A stretch of 12,403 nucleotides of DNA from DATGYC01 sp035298385 (lineage in GTDB: Bacteria > Bacillota > Sulfobacillia > Symbiobacteriales > Symbiobacteriaceae). Under the pieces are notes generated by a model. It worked only from the letters and a program-made list of their open reading frames with translations, had not been told where the DNA came from and ran no database searches. Position numbers and translations under genes: made by a program. Numbering within the stretch: position 1 is the stretch's first letter; each line of letters starts with the position of its first letter. Shown here one piece after another: positions 1 through 7,147 of this stretch. The stretch covers positions 1-12,403 of the forward strand of contig DATGYC010000059.1 of assembly GCA_035298385.1 (NCBI GenBank), in the 5' to 3' direction.

Positions 1-22
1 TGCGTAAGCAGGGGTCTTTTGC
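1..22 (+). repeat. 22-bp direct repeat, copy 1 (3' half of a terminator-like hairpin)
   Basis: These 22 bases are identical to 168-189. In copy 2 they form the loop and descending arm of an intrinsic terminator. The ascending arm of copy 1 would lie left of the window, so its folding cannot be checked. After the repeat the two copies diverge: copy 1 runs into ATGTTCGG, copy 2 into the 5' end of a group II intron relic. Confidence 0.8.
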
Positions 23-35
23 ATGTTCGGGCAGA

Positions 36-67
36 GCCGGTTGTGCTGACAAGGCGGCACAACCGGC
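36..67. other. Perfect 11-bp hairpin
   Basis: GCCGGTTGTGC (36-46) and GCACAACCGGC (57-67) are exact reverse complements around a 10-nt loop. There is no T-run after it, so a terminator role is not supported. It is one of three hairpins packed into the first 190 bases. The stem lacks the 2-nt bulge expected of group II intron domain V. Function unknown. Confidence 0.6.
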
Positions 68-96
68 GACGGGACCACCCAGGGCGGGGGGGAGTT

Positions 97-128
97 TGAG
101 AGGGGGGATGAGTTCTTCCCCCCTCTCA
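97..128. other. Perfect 11-bp G/C-rich hairpin
   Basis: TGAGAGGGGGG (97-107) pairs exactly with CCCCCCTCTCA (118-128) around a 10-nt loop. No U-tract follows on either strand. It could be a weak or factor-assisted terminator of a gene left of the window, or a leader structure. Only the dyad itself is certain. Confidence 0.6.
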
Positions 129-158
129 TCTGGATTGGACGCCGCCCAAATCCTTTAG

Positions 159-187
159 AAAGACCACTGCGTAAGCAGGGGTCTTTT
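159..187 (+). terminator. Intrinsic terminator upstream of the intron relic
   Basis: AAAGACC (159-165) pairs with GGTCTTT (180-186), and inside it TGC (168-170) pairs with GCA (175-177) around a GTAA tetraloop of GNRA type. Only one A/G mismatch interrupts the helix, and TTTT follows at 184-187. This is a textbook rho-independent terminator. It stands directly 5' of the group IIC intron relic, which fits the known preference of class C introns for inserting just downstream of terminator hairpins. Before the insertion it would have stood a short distance upstream of the PTS gene. Confidence 0.8.
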
Positions 188-189
188 GC
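168..189 (+). repeat. 22-bp direct repeat, copy 2
   Basis: Identical to bases 1-22, at a period of 167 bp. This copy covers the inner stem, tetraloop, descending arm and T-tract of the terminator at 159-187. The duplicated unit may have been a terminator-containing leader segment. Confidence 0.8.
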
Positions 190-190
190 T

Positions 191-505
191 TTGCGCCCAG
201 TATGGGTGCTGACTTGGGGGTGAAAGTCCCCTGCGGGCGACGAGTCGCTAGCCAAGGGCAAGGGCTACTTCGCCCTCTCGGATGCAAAGACACCGTTTCA
301 GACTCTGGACGAGTGGCTCCGGAGACGTCTGCGCCAAATCCTCTGGAAAGATTGGAAGCGCACAGGTGCACGGCAACGGAACCTGCGACGACTCGGCCCC
401 AAAGAAACAGCAGGCTCGGCAGATTGCAGGGGGTCCTTCTCAAGCTGTGTTTCTACGGATCTTATCGGGCATTCTACACCAGATGCACTTTGGAGAGGGG
501 TAGAG
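191..505 (+). mobile_element. Relic of a group II (class C) intron
   Basis: From 191 the sequence reads like the 5' end of a class C group II intron. It opens TTGCGCCC where families have GTGCGCCC or GTGTGCCC. GCGCCC (193-198) pairs with GGGTGC (204-209). Then comes a GGGG-GTGAAAGT-CCCC helix (about 217-231) and an AGCC...CAAGGG segment near 250-264, matching the order seen in domain I of known IIC introns such as the Oceanobacillus one. At about 254-265, at a tandem AAGGGC repeat, it jumps straight into coding sequence for the C-terminal end of the intron's reverse transcriptase. Domains I (most) to IV and the catalytic RT core, well over 1 kb, are gone. The 3' boundary is uncertain: domains V and VI are not recognisable before the PTS start at 512. 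The element is not mobile. Confidence 0.75.
263..499 (+). pseudogene. Group II intron reverse transcriptase/maturase, C-terminal remnant
   Basis: The frame starting at 263 reads GYFALSDAKTPFQTLDEWLR and on through RRLRQILWKDWKR. This is the signature of the group II intron maturase C-terminal region (usual form: a YF...AD segment followed by LDEWIRRRLR and WKQWKR). Near the CCCC at about 396-399 the match moves to the next frame (PKKQQARQIAG), so a frameshift is likely. The RT palm with its YADD box is absent, so it is a deletion product and cannot work. The first of these frames happens to stay open into the PTS gene, but has no start codon upstream of 512. Confidence 0.75.
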
Positions 506-511
506 CCTTAT

Positions 512-2416
512 TTGAAGAAAGCTTTCGGCTATCTGCAGCAAATCGGACGTGCCTTGATGACCCCGGTTTCCGTCCTGCCGGCAGCAGGCCTTTTACTCCG
601 CTTTGGTGACAAGGATCTGCTCAACATCCCATTGATTAAGAATGCTGGCGGCACCGTCTTTGAGAATCTTCCTGTCCTCTTCGCCGCTGCCGTCGCACTG
701 GGTTTGGCTGGCGGCGATGGTGTGGCAGCACTCGCAGGTCTGACTGGCCATCTGGTACTGATCGCGGTGCTTAAGCAGATGAATCCCAACATCAATATGG
801 GGGTGTTCTCTGGCATTGTGGTGGGCACCACCGCCGCGCTGCTCTACAATCGCTACCACAACATCAAGCTACCGCCCTACCTAGGCTTCTTCGGCGGTAA
901 GCGCTTTGTGCCGATCGTTACGGCTGTCTCTAGCCTCATCCTTGGTGTTCTGTTCGGCTACATATGGCCACCCATCCAAACCGGTATCGATGTCGTCAGC
1001 CGCGCGGCACTCAACTCTGGTGCGCTGGGTCCGTTCCTCTTCGGCTTTGGTCAGCGCATTTTGATACCGTTTGGGCTGCACCACATTTTCTATCAGCCGT
1101 TCTGGTATGTGTTTGGTACGTTTACGACGCCAACCGGTGCGGTGGTGCACGGTGATATGACGCGCTTCTTTGCGGGCGATCCAACCGCCGGCCGTTTTAT
1201 GGGGGGGCTTTTCCCCTTCATGCTGTTCGGACTGCCTGCAGCTGCGTTGGCGATGATCCATGAAGCACGGCCCGAGCGGCGGCGGGAGATTAGCGGAATC
1301 ATGGTATCTGGTGCCCTCACCTCTTTCCTTACGGGCATCACCGAGCCGATTGAGTTCTCCTTCGCCTTTGTCGCCCCCATTCTCTTCGTGATCCATTGCA
1401 TCTTTGCCGGCCTCTCGTTCGTTGCTCTGGATCTGCTGGGCGTTCGTCATGGCTTCACCTTCTCCGGCGGCTTCATTGATTACGTCCTAAACTGGGGCCT
1501 GGCAACACGCCCTCTGCTGGTCATCCCAGTCGGTCTCGCCCTGTCCGTCATCTACTACTTTGGCTTCCGGTGGGCGATTCGTAAGTGGAATCTGCCGACA
1601 CCGGGCCGTGAGGTCCTCCCTGCATCTGGGGTCCGGACAGAGGAGTCAAAGAGTGTAGCCGGAGAGAGCAAGGCCGCCCAGGTGCTGGCCGCTTTCGGCG
1701 GACCGGGAAACATTCAAGCACTTGACGCTTGCATCACACGGTTGCGGGTGACGGTCGAAGAGAAGCAGCAGGTCAACGTGGCTAGGCTGAAGCAGTTGGG
1801 CGCCGCCGGGGTCTTGGAGGTCGGCAACAATATGCAGGCGGTCTTCGGGACGGAGAGCGATCTGCTGAAAGAGCAGATCAAGCGCTTGATGGAAGGCAAA
1901 CAACCGATCCCTGCCCAGGACGGGGAGGCGAACAAAACAACGTCGCCGCAAGCCTGTGATCTGCCGGAGCCAGTCACAGTTATCTCGCCGATGGCCGGTG
2001 AGGTCAAGCCGATCTCGGACGTGCCTGATGAGGTCTTCTCACAGAAGATGATGGGCGATGGCTTCTGCGTCTTTCCCACAGAGGGGAAGGTTGTTGCCCC
2101 GGTAAGCGGAGTGGTAGTCACAGTCTTCCCGACCCTCCACGCTCTCGGGCTTCGTACTGAGGAAGGAATCGAGCTTCTGGTCCATGTCGGGATCGACACG
2201 GTGAAGCTCAATGGCGAGGGATTCAAGGCGCTGGTCGAGGAAGGTGCAACAGTTAAGGCTGGCCAACCGCTGCTTGAGGTGGACTTGGACGCCATTCGCG
2301 ATAAGGTGCCATCGCTCGCTACCCCTGTTGTATTCGTAAACCTGGAGGGGCGGGAGCCACACTTGACGCGAACGGGGATGGTACAGGCAGGCGAGCCAGT
2401 GGTCGTCGTTGGGTAG
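512..2416 (+). CDS. ptsG: PTS glucose-family permease, EIICBA in one chain
   Basis: Phosphotransferase permease that imports and phosphorylates a hexose, probably glucose. 634 residues in the order IIC-IIB-IIA. IIC spans about 1-370 of membrane segments and carries the substrate motif GITEP (275-279). IIB (about 390-455) has the phospho-Cys in DACITRLRV, Cys407. IIA (about 485-630) has the His pair of Crr-type domains, His543 (FPTLHALGL) and His558 (LLVHVGID), 15 residues apart as in E. coli IIAGlc. The second half of IIC and IIB follow Bacillus PtsG closely. The N-terminal part lacks the roughly 40-residue insertion of Bacillus PtsG and looks more like NagE, so N-acetylglucosamine is an alternative substrate. 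Start is TTG at 512, chosen because KKAFGYLQQIGRALM is the conserved N-terminus; a GAGGGG ribosome site lies at 495-500, with rather long spacing. The gene sits directly behind the intron relic and no promoter is obvious. Confidence 0.9.
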   Translation: MKKAFGYLQQIGRALMTPVSVLPAAGLLLRFGDKDLLNIPLIKNAGGTVFENLPVLFAAAVALGLAGGDGVAALAGLTGHLVLIAVLKQMNPNINMGVFSGIVVGTTAALLYNRYHNIKLPPYLGFFGGKRFVPIVTAVSSLILGVLFGYIWPPIQTGIDVVSRAALNSGALGPFLFGFGQRILIPFGLHHIFYQPFWYVFGTFTTPTGAVVHGDMTRFFAGDPTAGRFMGGLFPFMLFGLPAAALAMIHEARPERRREISGIMVSGALTSFLTGITEPIEFSFAFVAPILFVIHCIFAGLSFVALDLLGVRHGFTFSGGFIDYVLNWGLATRPLLVIPVGLALSVIYYFGFRWAIRKWNLPTPGREVLPASGVRTEESKSVAGESKAAQVLAAFGGPGNIQALDACITRLRVTVEEKQQVNVARLKQLGAAGVLEVGNNMQAVFGTESDLLKEQIKRLMEGKQPIPAQDGEANKTTSPQACDLPEPVTVISPMAGEVKPISDVPDEVFSQKMMGDGFCVFPTEGKVVAPVSGVVVTVFPTLHALGLRTEEGIELLVHVGIDTVKLNGEGFKALVEEGATVKAGQPLLEVDLDAIRDKVPSLATPVVFVNLEGREPHLTRTGMVQAGEPVVVVG

Positions 2417-2438
2417 TACAGACCAATTCGCCATACAA

Positions 2439-2468
2439 CAAGGCCCTCCTCAGGTGAGGAGGGCCTTG
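2439..2468. terminator. Bidirectional hairpin between convergent genes
   Basis: CAAGGCCCTCCTCA (2439-2452) and TGAGGAGGGCCTTG (2455-2468) are exact reverse complements, giving a 13-bp stem with a 4-nt loop. It begins 22 bases after the PTS stop and ends 3 bases before the stop of the minus-strand HNH gene. Neither side has a long U-tract, but position and symmetry fit a shared terminator. Confidence 0.8.
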
Positions 2469-2471
2469 TGA

Positions 2472-3116
2472 TTAGCGTAGATGGTGCCGGGGCGGAGTGA
2501 AGAGGTCTCGATCAAGCAGTTTAGCCAGTAGCCGTGCTCGGCCAGTAGTCAGTAACTCTGCCTCTTCCGGTAGGTCAGCTAGTGGTGGGCTGAAAGGTTC
2601 GCTGACTTCGACCGCTGCGGCGGTCGCGACCCTCGGCAGAAGAGTCAGGGCGCCCCTAGACGGCATCGAGAGCGCCGGCTTCGGCATGGGCATAGGCAGT
2701 ACGGGCGCTTCGAAGGCCGAGCCCGCAGCGGGTGGGGGAACATCGAGTTCAGCGGCAAACTCCTCCGCCGGCTTGTCCCCGCGTGCACCGTTGCACTTCT
2801 CACAAGCGCAGATGCAGTTCGCCAGGTTAGTCCGCCCGCCCTTGGACCAGGGAATGATGTGATCAATGGTGAAGCCGGGGCTACTGCACCAATAGCAGAT
2901 ATACTTATCGCGCTCTAGGACCTTTAGCCGGATGTATCGGTACGCAAAGGGATCAAAGCGGAGTCGGATCCGGCGCTTTCCGACCCAGTGGGCACGGTGA
3001 AGCCGGACCTGCCGGGCAGCCACGTCAGGTGCACATGGCGTCAAGGGGCGCCCATTCGGGCCAATGACCTCAATCAGTTCAGACAGAAAGAACCCTCCAT
3101 CAGTATCAGGGCGCAA
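2472..3116 (-). CDS. Small HNH endonuclease with PLMP-like N-terminus (IshB-like)
   Basis: Predicted metal-dependent nuclease of 214 residues. The N-terminal stretch (about 14-52) reads IEVIGPNGRPLTPCAP and then VRLHRAHWVGKRRIRL. This resembles the PLMP domain that opens IscB-family proteins (a PLMP-type motif, here P24-LTP27, followed by a basic strand). The HNH/McrA fold follows at 63-120: zinc pairs C74/C77 and C105/C108, D85-H86 as the HNH core, N100 and N109. No RuvC domain or bridge helix is present, so the layout matches RuvC-less IshB rather than IscB. Residues 121-214 are Pro/Ala-rich and low in complexity. The start is unsure. TTG at 3116 is 3 bases after the MFS stop but lacks a ribosome site. 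GGAGGG at 3098-3093 would instead serve CTG at 3086, which fits the conserved domain start better. It may be translated with the broken transporter upstream. The target is unknown. Confidence 0.75.
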   Translation of the reverse strand: MRPDTDGGFFLSELIEVIGPNGRPLTPCAPDVAARQVRLHRAHWVGKRRIRLRFDPFAYRYIRLKVLERDKYICYWCSSPGFTIDHIIPWSKGGRTNLANCICACEKCNGARGDKPAEEFAAELDVPPPAAGSAFEAPVLPMPMPKPALSMPSRGALTLLPRVATAAAVEVSEPFSPPLADLPEEAELLTTGRARLLAKLLDRDLFTPPRHHLR

Positions 3117-3119
3117 TGT

Positions 3120-4158
3120 TTACAGATCATGACCGGCACGCAGATAACGGACCGGCCGAAAGAACAGGAAGAGCGCAAGAGCCGCCAACAGGGCTAGTCC
3201 ACCGGCAGTCGAGAAGGCGACTGGATAGGCCCCCGCCGCCAAGGCTACGCCAAAGGCCTGCGCGGCAAAGGCGGCGCCCAGGCTGCGCCCGACCATTGCA
3301 AAGCCATTAACCGTGGCACGCTCGTGCTCGGGCGCCACTTCCATAGCGAAGGCGCCCCAGACCGTCATCTGCATTGTACCCAAGAATTCGCGGAGCCAGA
3401 ACGTTCCCTGGTAGATCGTGGGAGAACTAATCCAGCCCATTATGGGTAAGAGCAAGGCCTGAGCCAGGATGATGGCGAAGATGAGTCTGTTGACACCAAG
3501 GCGGCGGGAGAGTCCTGGCACTAGGATAGCTCCACCCCACCCAGCCGCATTTGCAACCGTCAGGATCGTAGCGACCGCTACCTCGTTCAGGTGATACCGG
3601 CTGGCCAAGATCACGTTGCCGAATCCCATCATCAGCGTCGTGAACCCGCCACTAAAGAGGCTGACAACCGCCAGGGAGAGTGCGATGCGTGACGGGCGAT
3701 AGGAACGACTTCGCTCTGCACGCCTGGTGCCCTTCTGGAAGGGCAAGCGAAAGCGTAGCACTCCCGTAATCATGCCGCAAAAACCCGACAGAATCAACGC
3801 AGGCATGTACGGCGCCGCTACTCCTGCTCCAAACCATTTGACGGCGAAGCCGCTCAGTTGGGTGCCAACGATGTTCCAGAACATGAAGTTGACCATCATC
3901 AAGCTGAAGACTGCAGGGCGATCAGCGGACTCAACCTCTGCCGCCAGAAGGGGAGCCTCATTCACCTGGGCGATCAGTAGACCAAGAATCCCCAACGTGT
4001 TCGCTGTAAGGATTGCCGGAAATGAGTAGATGCAGGTTGAAGATCGCACCGAAGATAGCTCGGGATAGCGCAAACCAAATATCGGCGACGTAGAAGCGTC
4101 TAATCACCGGGGGGAATCGTCGAAACTGCAGGTAGAGCCCTTGGACATAGGAGACCAT
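3120..4158 (-). pseudogene. Major facilitator superfamily transporter, disrupted
   Basis: Two frames together make one MFS protein. The first (ATG 4158 to about 4020) reads MVSYVQGLYLQFRRFPPVIR and on to IFGAIFNLHLL, the typical cytoplasmic N-terminus and first membrane helix. The second (about 4020 to the stop at 3120) resumes with FPAILTANTLGILGLLIAQV, NEAPLLAAE and runs through some nine hydrophobic segments to the C-terminus. The join lacks the roughly 50-65 residues that usually hold helices 2 and 3 and the loop motif between them, and the reading frame changes. A single deletion of a length not divisible by three explains both. The second frame has an open stretch to 4073, but its first 15 residues or so are out-of-frame helix-1 sequence and not credible. 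Substrate unknown. The gene diverges from uvrA. Confidence 0.75.
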
Positions 4159-4212
4159 GCGGTGGACTCAACTCCTGCTTCTATGGAATCGATCTTGCTG
4201 GAATCGGTTTCC

Positions 4213-4241
4213 TTGCGTACATATGTTCGTAGTGATACAAT
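4213..4241 (+). promoter_or_regulatory. uvrA promoter (sigma-A type)
   Basis: TTGCGT (4213-4218) and TACAAT (4236-4241) are separated by exactly 17 bases. The -10 box matches 5 of 6 consensus positions; the -35 is weaker (3 of 6). Transcription would begin near 4248, giving a leader of about 47 bases before the uvrA start. The spacer contains the LexA box. Confidence 0.75.
4216..4229. promoter_or_regulatory. LexA (DinR) SOS box
   Basis: CGTACATATGTTCG matches the Gram-positive SOS consensus CGAACRNRYGTTYG at all defined positions but one (T for A at the third base). It overlaps the -35 box and fills the spacer of the uvrA promoter, so bound LexA would exclude RNA polymerase. uvrA is a classic SOS gene, so site and context agree. 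Confidence 0.8.
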
Positions 4242-4282
4242 CGTTTCGTCTATTCCCCGAGAGGGATCATTTGGTAGCGCCT

Positions 4283-4287
4283 GGAGG
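4283..4287 (+). promoter_or_regulatory. Ribosome binding site that fixes the uvrA start
   Basis: GGAGG lies 7 bases before ATG 4295. It settles the start against the longer open frame that begins at 4157, which would run through the promoter and LexA box. Confidence 0.85.
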
Positions 4288-4294
4288 TTGCGGT

Positions 4295-7147
4295 ATGGCA
4301 CAGGACAAGATTGTGGTCAAGGGCGCCCGGGAACACAACCTCAAGAACGTCAACCTCGAGATTCCCCGCGAGAAGCTTGTTGTCTTCACGGGTGTCTCGG
4401 GCTCCGGTAAATCTTCGCTTGCCTTTGAGACGATCTACGCTGAGGGACAGAGGCGGTACGTCGAGTCACTGAGCGCCTATGCCCGGCAGTTCCTGGGCCA
4501 GATGGATAAGCCGGACGTCGATGCGATCGAAGGGCTCTCCCCGGCTATCTCCATCGATCAGAAGACGACCTCCCGCAACCCGCGCTCGACCGTTGGCACC
4601 GTCACGGAGATCTACGATTACCTGCGCCTTCTGTTTGCGCGCGTCGGGCGCCCCCACTGTCCCAGCTGCGGGAAGCCGATCTCGCAACAGACCGTGGAGC
4701 AGATGGTCGATGTGATCATGGGCATGCCGGAAGGAACGCGCATCCAAGTCCTCGCCCCGCTCGTGCGTGGTCGTAAGGGCGAGCACGAGAAGGTCTTCGA
4801 GGAGATCCGCAAGGGCGGCTTCGTCCGCATGCGGGTCGACGGCGAGATCCAGGACGTCACGCCGGAATCGCCAGCCTTGGACAAGAAGAAGAAGCATACG
4901 ATCGAGGTCGTGATCGACCGCCTGGTGCTGAAGCCAGAGATCGCCCGCCGCCTGGCAGACTCGATCGAGACAGCGACGAAGTTGGCCGGCGGCATCGTGA
5001 CGATCGATGTAGTTGGTGGCAAGGAGCTCCTCTTCAGCCAGAACTTCGCCTGCCCGGACTGCGGTACCTCTATTGACGAACCGCAGCCCAGAATGTTCTC
5101 GTTTAATAATCCGTTCGGCGCCTGCCCGGTCTGTACCGGTCTGGGCCAGAACAATGAGATCGATCCAACTCTGATGATCGATACGACCAAGTCGATCGAC
5201 GAGGGGGCGATGCTCCCTTGGGCGCACTCGACGACGCAGACCTATTTCCTCTCCATGCTGGAGTCGCTCTGCGCCGCCATCGGGATCAAGACGGATGTGC
5301 CTCTGGGTGATCAGGACCCGAAGTTCATCGATATTCTGCTTCACGGCTACGGCGATGCCAAGGTGAAGTTCAAGTACGAGAATATGTACGGCCAGGTGAA
5401 GACCTATGAGGCCGTCTATGAGGGCGCCGTCAAAACGCTCGAGCGGATGTATCGGGAGACCACCAGTGACTACATTCGCGAGATGGTGGAGCAGTTCATG
5501 ACCACCAAGCCCTGCCCGGCCTGTAAGGGCGCCCGCCTGAAGCCGGAGTCCCTGGCGGTCAAGATCGGTGGCATCTCGATCTCCGACGTCTCCCGGATGG
5601 ACGTGCAGAAGGCGCAGGAGTTCCTGGGCGCCCTCGACCTGACCGAGCGCGAGATGGCGATCGGTCGGCAGATCCTGAAGGAGGTCAACGAGCGGCTCGG
5701 CTTCCTGGTCAACGTCGGCCTGGACTACCTGACGCTCTCCCGGGCGGCTGGCACCCTCTCCGGCGGTGAGGCCCAGCGGATTCGCCTGGCGACGCAGATC
5801 GGCTCGCACCTGGTCGGGGTCCTCTACATCCTCGATGAGCCTTCCATCGGTCTGCATCAGCGGGACAACGAGCGCTTGATCAGCACCTTAAAGCGCTTGC
5901 GCGACCTGGGCAACACCCTGATCGTCGTCGAGCACGACGAGGATACGATGGAGGCCGCCGACTGGATCGTCGACATTGGTCCGGCGGCAGGCGTCCACGG
6001 TGGCGAGATCATCGCCTCGGGTCCGCTGGAGGAGATCCTCAAGACTGAGGGCTCTCAGACCGGCGCGTACCTCTCGGGCCGCAAGCAGATCCCGATTCCG
6101 GCCCAGCGCCGGGAGCCGGGGGATCGCTGGCTGGTCGTGGAGGGCGCCCAGGAGAACAACCTGAAGGATGTCGACCTAAAGGTGCCGCTCGGCCTCTTCT
6201 CCGTCGTGACCGGTGTCTCAGGCTCGGGCAAGTCGACCCTGATCAACGAGATCCTCTACAAGCGCCTGGCGCAGGAACTGCACGGCTCCCGCCAGCGGCC
6301 GGGCGCCCACAAGGCGATCCACGGCCTCGAGCACCTCGAGAAGGTGATCGATATCGATCAGTCGCCGATCGGCCGGACACCGCGCTCCAACCCAGCGACG
6401 TACACCGGGGTCTTCGACATGATCCGTGAGTTGATGGCCTCGACGCCGGAGGCGAAGCTGCGCGGGTACAAGCAGGGGCGCTTCTCCTTCAACGTCCGAG
6501 GCGGCCGCTGTGAGGCCTGCAAGGGCGACGGCATCATCAAGATCGAGATGCACTTCCTGCCGGACGTCTACGTGCCCTGTGAGGTCTGTAAGGGCGCCCG
6601 CTACAACCGGGAGACCCTGGAGGTCCGCTACAAGGGGAAGAACATCGCAGAGGTCCTGGGCATGACGGTCGAGGAAGGGGTCGAGTTCTTCCGGCCAATC
6701 CCCCGCATCTATCGAAAGCTGCAGACGCTGGCGGATGTGGGCCTCGGCTACATTACGCTCGGTCAGCCCGCGACCCAGCTCTCCGGCGGCGAGGCCCAGC
6801 GGGTGAAGCTGGCGACTGAACTCTCCCGGCGCTCCAAAGGCAAGACGATCTACATCTTGGATGAGCCGACGACCGGCCTGCATATCGCGGACGTCCACAA
6901 GCTGCTCGAGGTTCTCCAGCAGCTGGTAGAGAACGGCGACACGGTCTTGGTGATCGAGCACAACCTGGACGTGATCAAGCAGGCTGACTGGTTGATCGAC
7001 CTGGGGCCGGAGGGCGGCAACCGGGGTGGTCAGATCATCGGTCAGGGCGCCCCTGAGGCGCTCTGCGCCGTGGAGGCTAGCTATACGGGGCAGTTCCTCA
7101 ATCGCCATATGGAGCGGCAGCGCCAGCTTCAGACAGTAGAGGTTTAA
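4295..7147 (+). CDS. uvrA: Excinuclease ABC subunit A (UvrA)
   Basis: Damage-recognition ATPase of nucleotide excision repair; with UvrB it scans DNA and loads UvrB at lesions. 950 residues, the normal family length. Two ABC modules are complete: Walker A GVSGSGKSS (33-41, Lys39) and GVSGSGKST (from 640, Lys646), signatures LSGGEAQ at 488 and 829, and Walker B LDEP after each. The first zinc module begins at C122/C125. The C-terminal zinc finger is C739-X2-C742-X19-C762-X2-C765, the canonical spacing of the DNA-binding finger. The MFSFNNPFGACPVC segment is also present. ATG 4295 was chosen because MAQDKIVVKGAREHNL is the conserved N-terminus and GGAGG sits 7 bases upstream. The promoter has a LexA box. 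A 16-bp terminator hairpin touches the stop codon. The codon choice is strongly biased (GCC, GGC, CTG, ATC). uvrB is not in the window. Confidence 0.98.
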   Translation: MAQDKIVVKGAREHNLKNVNLEIPREKLVVFTGVSGSGKSSLAFETIYAEGQRRYVESLSAYARQFLGQMDKPDVDAIEGLSPAISIDQKTTSRNPRSTVGTVTEIYDYLRLLFARVGRPHCPSCGKPISQQTVEQMVDVIMGMPEGTRIQVLAPLVRGRKGEHEKVFEEIRKGGFVRMRVDGEIQDVTPESPALDKKKKHTIEVVIDRLVLKPEIARRLADSIETATKLAGGIVTIDVVGGKELLFSQNFACPDCGTSIDEPQPRMFSFNNPFGACPVCTGLGQNNEIDPTLMIDTTKSIDEGAMLPWAHSTTQTYFLSMLESLCAAIGIKTDVPLGDQDPKFIDILLHGYGDAKVKFKYENMYGQVKTYEAVYEGAVKTLERMYRETTSDYIREMVEQFMTTKPCPACKGARLKPESLAVKIGGISISDVSRMDVQKAQEFLGALDLTEREMAIGRQILKEVNERLGFLVNVGLDYLTLSRAAGTLSGGEAQRIRLATQIGSHLVGVLYILDEPSIGLHQRDNERLISTLKRLRDLGNTLIVVEHDEDTMEAADWIVDIGPAAGVHGGEIIASGPLEEILKTEGSQTGAYLSGRKQIPIPAQRREPGDRWLVVEGAQENNLKDVDLKVPLGLFSVVTGVSGSGKSTLINEILYKRLAQELHGSRQRPGAHKAIHGLEHLEKVIDIDQSPIGRTPRSNPATYTGVFDMIRELMASTPEAKLRGYKQGRFSFNVRGGRCEACKGDGIIKIEMHFLPDVYVPCEVCKGARYNRETLEVRYKGKNIAEVLGMTVEEGVEFFRPIPRIYRKLQTLADVGLGYITLGQPATQLSGGEAQRVKLATELSRRSKGKTIYILDEPTTGLHIADVHKLLEVLQQLVENGDTVLVIEHNLDVIKQADWLIDLGPEGGNRGGQIIGQGAPEALCAVEASYTGQFLNRHMERQRQLQTVEV

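Noticed and set aside
34..67. Group II intron domain V
   Set aside because: It begins with a GAGCCG-like string, but the helix is a perfect 11-bp stem without the 2-nt bulge and usual upper stem of domain V.
263..511. In-frame fusion of the RT relic to the PTS permease
   Set aside because: The frame is open, but there is no ATG, GTG or TTG upstream of 512, and the conserved PTS N-terminus starts there.
3120..4073. Intact 317-residue MFS transporter
   Set aside because: Its first residues are out-of-frame helix-1 sequence, and helices 2-3 are missing; a broken gene explains both frames.
4157..4294. 46-residue N-terminal extension of UvrA from ATG 4157
   Set aside because: It runs through the promoter and LexA box; the extra residues are not UvrA-like, and GGAGG precedes ATG 4295.
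4466..5857. 463-residue open frame on the minus strand within uvrA
   Set aside because: Antisense shadow of a GC-rich, codon-biased gene; composition (Leu/Arg/Asp/His) is typical of such shadows and no domain is seen.
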